From: Bacteroidota bacterium | Lineage (GTDB): Bacteria; Bacteroidota; Bacteroidia; UKL13-3 | DNA length: 45,132 nt | Reading direction: 5' to 3' | NCBI GenBank assembly: GCA_947464275.1 | Contig: CANHVU010000027.1 | Location: forward strand, 1-45,132 | Position numbers and translations under genes: made by a program | Notes under the pieces: model-generated | What the model saw: only the letters and a program-made list of their open reading frames with translations | Database searches by the model: none | Told to the model about the DNA's origin: nothing | Part shown: one piece after another, positions 1 through 5,582 of the stretch | Layout: each line of letters begins with the position of its first letter | Numbering within the stretch: the stretch's first letter is position 1

Positions 1-485
1 AATGCAATGGAGTTAATGGTAATTATTTCAGATTCATCCCAAATTCTTTCTGTTTTGCATTCATCAAAGCCTATATAACCCCAAAATATATAATCTACAA
101 AAATGGGCATTACCATTATACTTTTTATATTTTGAGCTATTAGAGAATTTTTTAAAATGGTATTTTTAATATCTGCTGTTAGACTTACCAAGCTTTTTCC
201 ATACATCATGCTATCCTTTAAGTCGGCCAGTTCATCCCAAGTTAAAAAATTGGTATTTTTATTATGTAAATACGATTCTACACCATAATTACACCATTCG
301 TATTCAAATTTTAGCGATTTGAGTTTGCCATGTTCATATACATTTTTAAATACATATGCCCTATCTACATTGGCGGCATTTCCTACAGAAGCCAATACTT
401 TATTAATTACTATTTCAGGTGTTTTATTTTCTAATAATGTTTTAGAACTCGCTGCTAATGCTTTTAATAAATTAATTGATTTCAT
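1..485 (-). CDS. GAF-domain protein, 5' part only (probable sensor histidine kinase)
   Basis: Reading the minus strand from the ATG at 485 gives an open frame of about 161 codons that runs off the left edge, so only the N-terminus is visible. It starts MKSINLLKALAASSKTLL and contains a GAF-type small-molecule-binding fold, with a core segment FWGYIGFDECKTERIWDE near residues 135-152 that is typical of GAF domains attached to histidine kinases or diguanylate cyclases. No output domain lies inside the window, so the kinase assignment is inference. It is divergent from the REC-histidine kinase at 644, and the two share a 158-bp intergenic region. A plus-strand frame over the same DNA lacks recognisable protein features and was set aside. 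Confidence 0.75.
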   Translation of the reverse strand, partial: MKSINLLKALAASSKTLLENKTPEIVINKVLASVGNAANVDRAYVFKNVYEHGKLKSLKFEYEWCNYGVESYLHNKNTNFLTWDELADLKDSMMYGKSLVSLTADIKNTILKNSLIAQNIKSIMVMPIFVDYIFWGYIGFDECKTERIWDESEIITINSIA

Positions 486-643
486 ATTTTTTCAAAACTA
501 TGGCATTATTTTTCCTTTACAAAGGCTATAAATAACACCATTTTACAAATTAATATTACCAAATTATAATTTAAGGATATTCTGCTTTAATAGGGGTGGT
601 GGAGATTACTTAAAACCATACTTTTGAACAAATATTTAAAAAT

Positions 644-1702
644 ATGTACAAGGTATTGATAATTGATGATGAGAAGCGTTTACGCGAAAATCTTGCTGAA
701 ATATTAGAAATTCATGATTATGAAACAATAATTGCTACAGATGGCTTAGATGGTTTTGCAAAAGCATTAGCCGTGGTGCCCGATTTAATTATTTGTGATA
801 TTACCATGCCCAATTTAAATGGGTATGAGTTTTTAGAACGCTTAAAAAAAACACATTTAGATTATATTCCGGTTATATTTTTAAGTGCTAAAATAGAGCG
901 CGAAGATGAACGGTTGGGTATGGGTTTAGGAGCAGATGATTATATAAAAAAACCGTTCACGGCTGCTGAAGTGTTGAGTAGTGTAAATGCTAGGATTGAA
1001 AAATCCAATAAATCAAAAGAAATCATAAAGCGAAATGCCAATAAATCAACCTATGAACTTTCAAAATTATTGAATGGCCATGAAGTAAGAACGCCTTTAA
1101 ACATAATAAGTGGGATGAATATTTTATTATGCGATTTGGCCGATGAAAACAAAAAGCAGGATGCCATACAAATTATGAAATATACCCAAGCATCTATTTA
1201 CAACATGACAAGCATTATTAATAATATTTACATGTATGAATTGTTAAAAACCGATGATGAGGGTGGTTTATTGGCCGATAATAATAAAGTAGATATTGTT
1301 AACAATATAAGGAAAGTAGCCAATGAATTTGATAGAGAAGTAAGCATTAATTTTGACAAGGATTACTTGACATTTACCAAGCATTTGAATGCCATTAATT
1401 ATATATGTGTAGAATTGGTTTACAATGCCATCAAGTTTACCAAAACTGAAAGTATTACCATAGATTACAGCATGAAGGATAATTATAAAACCATAACAGT
1501 TACTGATGGTGGTTTTGGCTTTGATTGCGCTCCCATAGCACTCAAGCCATTTAATAAATTTAGCAACAGAATGGATATTTCGGGCCTTGGCCTTGGCTTG
1601 TATAATATTAAACTAATTGCGGAAAAATTAAATGGATTGTTACAAGTAAGCAGTAACCATGATGGGTGCAAGGTTACTGTTACTTTACCAGAAGTTAATT
1701 AG
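644..1702 (+). CDS. Response-regulator receiver fused to histidine kinase (REC-HisKA-HATPase)
   Basis: A 352-aa soluble signalling protein. The N-terminal receiver domain (about residues 1-120) has the acidic pair D8/D9, phospho-acceptor D52 in the CDITMPN context and conserved K103 in KKPF. It is followed by a dimerisation helix with the H-box GHEVRTPLN (H146), and then an ATPase domain with N-box ELVYNAIKFT (N261), G1 TDGGFGF and G2 GLGLGLYN. The order REC then kinase, without membrane segments or a DNA-binding domain, suggests a cytoplasmic phosphorelay component that takes phosphate from, or is tuned by, another kinase. The neighbours are a GAF protein (divergent) and a lone receiver (convergent, stops overlapping by 4 nt), which are plausible partners. 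The ATG start lies about 16 nt after a TACTTTTG promoter-like motif at 620-627. Confidence 0.92.
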   Translation: MYKVLIIDDEKRLRENLAEILEIHDYETIIATDGLDGFAKALAVVPDLIICDITMPNLNGYEFLERLKKTHLDYIPVIFLSAKIEREDERLGMGLGADDYIKKPFTAAEVLSSVNARIEKSNKSKEIIKRNANKSTYELSKLLNGHEVRTPLNIISGMNILLCDLADENKKQDAIQIMKYTQASIYNMTSIINNIYMYELLKTDDEGGLLADNNKVDIVNNIRKVANEFDREVSINFDKDYLTFTKHLNAINYICVELVYNAIKFTKTESITIDYSMKDNYKTITVTDGGFGFDCAPIALKPFNKFSNRMDISGLGLGLYNIKLIAEKLNGLLQVSSNHDGCKVTVTLPEVN

Positions 1703-2070
1703 GCATTTATAAAAGCTGCAATTTCTTTGATATCCTCTGGCATAATGGGTTTTAAATAATACTTTAATATAGCAAACTTTTCTGCATGAATTATAATGTT
1801 TTGTTCTAGTTGGGCACTTATAACTATTACTTTTTTCATATCAAAACCATCTTTTTGAACGCTTTCAATTAAGTCCCAACCACTCATATTTGGCATTTCA
1901 ATATCAGTTACTATGAAATCAAATGGATTTGTTAATGTTTTATCATATCCATCTTTTCCATCCACTGCAGTAACTACCTCTATACCTTCTTTAGAAATTA
2001 AACTTTCTAACATGAATACGATAACAGGGTTATCATCGCAAACTAGTACCTTTTTTTTAGTTGAATTCAT
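1699..2070 (-). CDS. Single-domain response regulator (receiver only)
   Basis: A 123-aa stand-alone CheY-like receiver. The acidic pair C-D12-D13, phospho-acceptor D56 in VTDIEMPNMSGW, the T/S position in VISAQ and K107 in YYLKP are all present, so it should be phosphorylatable. No output domain is fused, so it probably acts by protein-protein contact or as a phosphate shuttle. Its stop codon overlaps that of the REC-kinase on the opposite strand by 4 nt, so the two genes converge and are not one operon. Pairing with the neighbouring kinase or the GAF protein is an inference from position. Confidence 0.9.
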   Translation of the reverse strand: MNSTKKKVLVCDDNPVIVFMLESLISKEGIEVVTAVDGKDGYDKTLTNPFDFIVTDIEMPNMSGWDLIESVQKDGFDMKKVIVISAQLEQNIIIHAEKFAILKYYLKPIMPEDIKEIAAFINA

Positions 2071-2239
2071 ATTTTATATATCATACAATTATATTCTTTT
2101 GGTGCTTAAATAAATTGCACTATCTTATAATTAAGTATAATTATTCAGTTTGTTTTAATGTAAAATTTAACAATTAAATAATGCAATATGTTTCAACATT
2201 TTGGTAAACAAAAATTATGTAATCAATTTATGTTTGATA

Positions 2240-2545
2240 ATGGAATTTAAAACAGAAGCTATTTTATCAATACCTTTATATTTAATTGGTTTTTTTACCA
2301 TTTTATTTATCCTAATCAGGTTTTTTATTGGGTTTTATTTTGAAGATAAATGTCCAGGATGCGAGAGTAATAAGAGCATAGAGCGAATGAGAAGTTCTTT
2401 AATAAATGATTTTATTCCATTTGTTGATTCAAGAAAATTTTTCTGTTTTACATGTAAAAAAGGTTTTTACAAAAGGAGCCTTACAAGAGAATTTTCAAAA
2501 CCAAATAAGTTAAAAAAAGCTAAAAATACTTTCAAAAATAGCTAG
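2240..2545 (+). CDS. Small membrane protein with zinc ribbon, paralog 1
   Basis: A 101-aa protein when started at the ATG at 2240. A longer in-frame start at 2201 is possible, but the paralog at 2691 begins at the equivalent MEFKTE position. There is one hydrophobic segment (about residues 8-33), then a cytoplasmic part with CPGC (C38, C41) and CFTC (C69, C72), a four-cysteine arrangement that fits a zinc ribbon. The C-terminus is basic. The function is unknown. A near-copy lies 451 bp downstream, and similarity also extends upstream of both starts, showing a tandem segmental duplication. Double-hairpin repeats follow each copy. Confidence 0.6.
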   Translation: MEFKTEAILSIPLYLIGFFTILFILIRFFIGFYFEDKCPGCESNKSIERMRSSLINDFIPFVDSRKFFCFTCKKGFYKRSLTREFSKPNKLKKAKNTFKNS

Positions 2546-2564
2546 TTTAAAATTTTTAGTCTAT

Positions 2565-2630
2565 GCTTGAGGTTGGTGTTTTCACCAACCTACACGTTAA
2601 ATTGGTTAGTGAAAACACCGACCATAAGCA
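2565..2630. repeat. Double-hairpin repeat, copy 1
   Basis: Two adjacent stem-loops. The first is GGTTGGTG-TTTT-CACCAACC, perfect, at 2571-2590. A spacer of about 13 bp follows, then an imperfect GGTTAGTG-AAAA-CACCGACC at 2604-2623. The unit begins with GCTTGAGG and ends with CCATAAGCAA. Three further copies occur at 2934, 3057 and 3770. It has REP or small MITE character, and no transposase is next to this group. Confidence 0.8.
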
Positions 2631-2690
2631 ATTGAAATATGTTGCAACAGTTTGGTAAAAACAAATTGTGTAATCAAATTAAGATTGTAA

Positions 2691-2939
2691 ATGGAATTTA
2701 AAACAGAAATTTTTTTTATTATACCTTTTATTACAAGTGCTTCAATTATATTTTTAATAATAATTACAAGGTTTATTATTGGATTTTGTTTTGAGGATAA
2801 ATGCCCGAGATGTGAGAGTAATAAAAGTTTAGAACGAAAGCGAAGTTCGTTAATAAATAAATTTATTCCATTTGTTGATTCAAGAAAATTTTTCTGTTCT
2901 AAATGCAAAAAAAGTTTTTATAAAAGGAGCTTTGCCTGA
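2691..2939 (+). CDS. Small membrane protein with zinc ribbon, paralog 2 (3' end replaced by repeat)
   Basis: An 82-aa paralog of the protein at 2240. It has the same MEFKTE start, one hydrophobic segment (about residues 8-33), CPRC (C38, C41), a conserved FIPFVDSRKFFC stretch and CSKC (C69, C72). The copies run in parallel up to FYKRS. Copy 1 then continues for about 22 more residues, whereas this copy ends at once in FA-stop. The stop codon lies inside the leading TGAG of double-hairpin repeat copy 2 (2934-3000), so insertion of the repeat appears to have cut the gene. The cysteine core is intact and the protein may still work. The function is unknown. Confidence 0.6.
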   Translation: MEFKTEIFFIIPFITSASIIFLIIITRFIIGFCFEDKCPRCESNKSLERKRSSLINKFIPFVDSRKFFCSKCKKSFYKRSFA

Positions 2940-3000
2940 GTTTGGTATTTTCACCAAACTCCTTGTTAAATTGGTAAGTGAAAATACCGACCATAGGCAA
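2934..3000. repeat. Double-hairpin repeat, copy 2
   Basis: The first stem-loop is GTTTGGTA-TTTT-CACCAAAC at 2940-2959 (one end mismatch) and the second is GGTAAGTG-AAAA-TACCGACC at 2973-2992. The unit starts GCCTGAG and ends CCATAGGCAA. Its first bases supply the stop codon of the gene ending at 2939. Confidence 0.8.
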
Positions 3001-3010
3001 ATAAAAAAAA

Positions 3011-3041
3011 GACCTGACAGGTTTTTAAAACCTGTCAGGTC
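3011..3041. repeat. Perfect 31-bp palindrome
   Basis: Fifteen-base arms beginning GACCTGACAGG are exactly inverted around one central base. The palindrome sits between double-hairpin copies 2 and 3. Palindromes of this sequence type recur, in my recollection, in many Bacteroidota genomes as dispersed REP-like elements. It could also act as a bidirectional terminator, because the inner part of each arm is an A/T run. Confidence 0.8.
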
Positions 3042-3056
3042 TAAATAACGTAACTT

Positions 3057-3122
3057 ACCTGAGGTTGGTATTTTTACCAACCTGCTCGTTAAATTGGTCG
3101 GTGAAAACACCGACCATAGGCA
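3057..3122. repeat. Double-hairpin repeat, copy 3 (both stems perfect)
   Basis: GGTTGGTA-TTTT-TACCAACC at 3063-3082 and GGTCGGTG-AAAA-CACCGACC at 3096-3115 are both perfect eight-base stems with four-base loops. The unit ends CCATAGGCAA. It lies 37 bp before the gene at 3159, so it could shape the 5' end of that transcript. Confidence 0.85.
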
Positions 3123-3158
3123 AATATTTACATTTGTTAATTATTAAAAATATTAGAT

Positions 3159-3674
3159 ATGAGAAATATTTTTGTTTTCCTATTTTTAGCCGTTTATTTA
3201 GGTGTAAGCGCCCAAAATAATAACTATACGGCATATATAAACCAACCTATTGGACTTGCAAGTAAAGTAAGACTTTCCATTGAAAAAGATATTAATAAAA
3301 ATTACTCATTATTACTCAATTATACCAACTTTTATGGATTAGTTGGAGGTGAGCAAAGTTATTTAGAGTTAAGACGAAATTATCGGAAACCAAATAAAAG
3401 CGACTTTTTTGTATATTCTAAAATGGGTGCAGGTAATTCGTTTCAAACAAATACTGTATATGGTATATTTGGTATAGGTGTTGGTGAAAAAATTTATTTT
3501 GATAAAGGTCAAAGATTTTCATTAGTTTGCGTACAAGGTATTAAAGTTTGTCCCAATATCATTGGTAATGAAGATCCTGATACCGCATCTGGTGGACTTC
3601 GTGGTTTATTTTATGTAATAGGTCCAGGGTCTCTTATTGATTTACATTTTAATTTTGGTTTTCGATTGAAATAA
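3159..3674 (+). CDS. Small exported protein, probable outer-membrane beta-barrel-like
   Basis: A 171-aa protein with a clear signal peptide (MRNIFVFLFLAVYLGVSA, cleavage before QNNN). The mature part alternates short amphipathic stretches with glycines and aromatic residues (YTNFYGLVGG, FFVYSKMGAG, YGIFGIGVGE) and ends FNFGFRLK, with a terminal aromatic-rich strand, as in small outer-membrane beta-barrels. No family is recognised. It stands alone between double-hairpin repeats (3057-3122 and 3770-3831), with no operon partner on its strand nearby. The barrel call is inferred from composition only. Confidence 0.6.
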   Translation: MRNIFVFLFLAVYLGVSAQNNNYTAYINQPIGLASKVRLSIEKDINKNYSLLLNYTNFYGLVGGEQSYLELRRNYRKPNKSDFFVYSKMGAGNSFQTNTVYGIFGIGVGEKIYFDKGQRFSLVCVQGIKVCPNIIGNEDPDTASGGLRGLFYVIGPGSLIDLHFNFGFRLK

Positions 3675-3769
3675 AAAATTTGAACTCATAATAACATTGT
3701 CTATAAAGTAAAATATGGCCTTATATTGGTTGCCAGACAAAGGAGAAGCGCTGCATGCAACGTATTTTG

Positions 3770-3831
3770 TCCTTGGTTGTTTTTACCAACCTGTTTTAAA
3801 TTGGTCGGTGAAAACACCGACCATAGGCAAA
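3770..3831. repeat. Double-hairpin repeat, copy 4 (first stem decayed)
   Basis: The first stem has lost a base (GGTTGT-TTTT-ACCAACC), while the second, GGTCGGTG-AAAA-CACCGACC at 3803-3822, is perfect. The unit ends CCATAGGCAAA. It occupies the 281-bp gap between 3674 and 3956, in which I see no gene. Confidence 0.8.
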
Positions 3832-3955
3832 CTAGGCTGCACTTCTTGCCAAAATACCCTTAAAATTAGCCTAAAATTCAAAGCATAAAGAAATGTTAGG
3901 TAAAATATTGTAATAATTGTTTTAATTCGTGGCTTTAAAACTCAAAAATAATAAC

Positions 3956-4468
3956 ATGAAAAAAATATTTTTATTTGCTACTGTAGCATTGGTTATGGCT
4001 TCTTGTGGCAACAATGAAGCTCCAAAACAAGAAACTCCCGCTGCCGACACCACTAAAACTGAAGTAGATACCACTGCTCAAGCGCAGTATTTTGGTGCAA
4101 AAATTAGCGAAGACGGTGCAATTGCACTAGCTGATTTAAAAGGTGCAATGGGCGAAAAAAAGGAATTAAACACTAAATTAATTGGTGAAGTAGAGGCTGT
4201 TTGCCAGAAAAAAGGCTGTTGGATGAATATTAAAAATGCCGAAGGCGAAAGTATTCGTGTAACTTTTAAAGATTATGCATTTTTTATGCCTATGGATTGT
4301 TCAGGTAAAACAGCTATTGTAGAAGGTATTGCCAAAATCGAAGAAACAAGCATTGCAGATTTGAAAGAATATGCTAAAGACGATAACCAAAGTAAAGAAG
4401 CTATTGCTGCTATAAAAGAGCCTAAAAGAGAATTGGTTTTTGAAGCAAATGGTGTTATTTTAAAATAA
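3956..4468 (+). CDS. DUF4920-family lipoprotein
   Basis: The ATG at 3956 gives a lipoprotein signal peptide (MKKIFLFATVALVMASC, lipid-modified C17), which is more convincing than the in-frame start at 3929. The mature part begins with a Thr/Ala/Pro-rich linker and then a domain that I recognise as DUF4920: YFGAKISEDGA, the VCQKKGCWM cysteine pair, VTFKDYAFFMPMD and a C-terminal LVFEANGVILK. The family is common in Bacteroidota and uncharacterised, and the cysteine pair suggests redox or metal binding (inference). A strong terminator at 4492-4519 separates it from the haem-type lipoprotein gene, although the three envelope genes 3956-5496 may still be functionally linked. Confidence 0.8.
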   Translation: MKKIFLFATVALVMASCGNNEAPKQETPAADTTKTEVDTTAQAQYFGAKISEDGAIALADLKGAMGEKKELNTKLIGEVEAVCQKKGCWMNIKNAEGESIRVTFKDYAFFMPMDCSGKTAIVEGIAKIEETSIADLKEYAKDDNQSKEAIAAIKEPKRELVFEANGVILK

Positions 4469-4491
4469 TTTAAAGTATAATAATTAAAGCG

Positions 4492-4519
4492 AACAGCCAA
4501 TAAGTTTTTATTGGCTGTT
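4492..4519 (+). terminator. Rho-independent terminator after DUF4920 gene
   Basis: A perfect 12-bp stem AACAGCCAATAA / TTATTGGCTGTT with a four-base loop GTTT is followed by T-rich sequence. It lies 24 bp after the stop codon at 4468 and 23 bp before the next start. Confidence 0.8.
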
Positions 4520-4541
4520 TGTATTTTATGAAAGTAAAAAT

Positions 4542-5012
4542 ATGAAAAAAGCAATTCATTTTATAGTATTTATAATGTTTTCGGGTGTTTTAATTAACGC
4601 TTGTTCTAATACTAACCAACCAAAGGCAACCACAACAGCAAGTGGCGATACCGCTCAAGTTATTGAAACCATAAAAGACCCTAATAAGCCCAAACCAATG
4701 GCTTTAATGATGCGCCAAATGGCTGCCAATGCCGATAGCATGAAAGCTAAACTTTTAAGAGGAGAAAGTTTAGATAGTTTATCGTTTCCATTTATTCGTT
4801 TTTATTTGGTAGAACCTACAGATAAAAATGTATTAGAACCCCAATTTTTTGAAAATGCCAAAATTTACCAAGCTGCTCATAAAGCTATTTTTGACCATCC
4901 AACAGAGCAAAAAAAATATTATAATTTAATGATTGGTGCTTGTATTAGTTGTCATGAAAATTATTGCAGTGGCCCATTACGTAGAATAAACAAAATGCCA
5001 ATTAAAGACTAA
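4542..5012 (+). CDS. Lipoprotein with a cytochrome-c-type CxxCH motif
   Basis: A 156-aa protein. The signal peptide has a lipobox at LINAC (C21), followed by a Thr/Ser/Ala-rich linker. Near the C-terminus GACISCHENYC carries CxxCH (C134, C137, H138), the covalent haem c attachment motif. A methionine-rich part (residues 50-68) and K151-M152-P could contribute an axial ligand, but this cannot be fixed by eye. It resembles small uncharacterised Bacteroidota haem-containing lipoproteins rather than a classical cytochrome c. The gene at 5014 starts 1 nt after this stop, so the two are almost certainly co-transcribed. Confidence 0.75.
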   Translation: MKKAIHFIVFIMFSGVLINACSNTNQPKATTTASGDTAQVIETIKDPNKPKPMALMMRQMAANADSMKAKLLRGESLDSLSFPFIRFYLVEPTDKNVLEPQFFENAKIYQAAHKAIFDHPTEQKKYYNLMIGACISCHENYCSGPLRRINKMPIKD

Positions 5013-5013
5013 T

Positions 5014-5496
5014 ATGAAAAGCAAATTATTAATTGTTTTATTAGTTATTTTTGGTTCATGTGGTGTGTTTAAAAATAAGTCTATGGTATTAAATGGTAGA
5101 ACAACTCAGGCTACTTTAGTTAATAACAAAAGTTATTCATGGTTTACTGAGGAATATAATAGTTACAAACCAAATCAAGCTTTGATTAATCAGCTAAAGC
5201 CATTAAAAGAAGATTTGAAAGTATTGGTAGTAGCGGGTTCATGGTGTGGTGATACGCAACGTGAATTACCTCGGTTTTTTAAAATTATTAATGATATTGG
5301 AGTTCCAGAACAAAACATTGAAATGATTATGGTAGACGAAAGTAAAAAATCTTCGGCTCTAAATATTTCGGTTATCCAAGTTACAAATATCCCTACTTTT
5401 ATTTTTTTTAAAGATGGAAAAGAACAAGGTAGAATAATTGAAAAACCTAAAACTACTATTGAAGAAGATATTTGTAATATACTAGGCTTGATGTAG
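5014..5496 (+). CDS. Thioredoxin-fold lipoprotein with a single active-site cysteine
   Basis: A 160-aa protein with an N-terminal lipobox (VIFGSC, C16) and a thioredoxin-like fold: LKVLVVAGSWCGDTQRELP, where WCGDT replaces the usual WCxxC, and the cis-Pro region VTNIPTFIFFKDG. Only the first cysteine of the usual pair is present, so it is unlikely to be a classical dithiol oxidoreductase. Monothiol chemistry or a binding role is more plausible (inference). It follows the CxxCH lipoprotein by 1 nt, which suggests a shared task such as thiol or haem handling at the envelope. Transcription ends at the hairpin at 5528-5567. Confidence 0.8.
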   Translation: MKSKLLIVLLVIFGSCGVFKNKSMVLNGRTTQATLVNNKSYSWFTEEYNSYKPNQALINQLKPLKEDLKVLVVAGSWCGDTQRELPRFFKIINDIGVPEQNIEMIMVDESKKSSALNISVIQVTNIPTFIFFKDGKEQGRIIEKPKTTIEEDICNILGLM

Positions 5497-5527
5497 TTGA
5501 AATTTCAGTTGTTTTTGAATTGTAAAA

Positions 5528-5567
5528 AATCAATTGCTTAAAATAGCAATGCATTAAGCAATTGATT
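5528..5567. terminator. Bidirectional terminator between convergent genes
   Basis: A perfect 14-bp stem AATCAATTGCTTAA / TTAAGCAATTGATT with a 12-base loop lies between the thioredoxin-like gene (plus) and the DUF5686 gene (minus). A/T runs flank it on both sides. Confidence 0.75.
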
Positions 5568-5582
5568 CAATAAAATAGATAC

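Noticed and set aside
319-531. Plus-strand open frame near the left edge
   Set aside because: It overlaps the GAF-domain coding sequence on the other strand and has no recognisable content.
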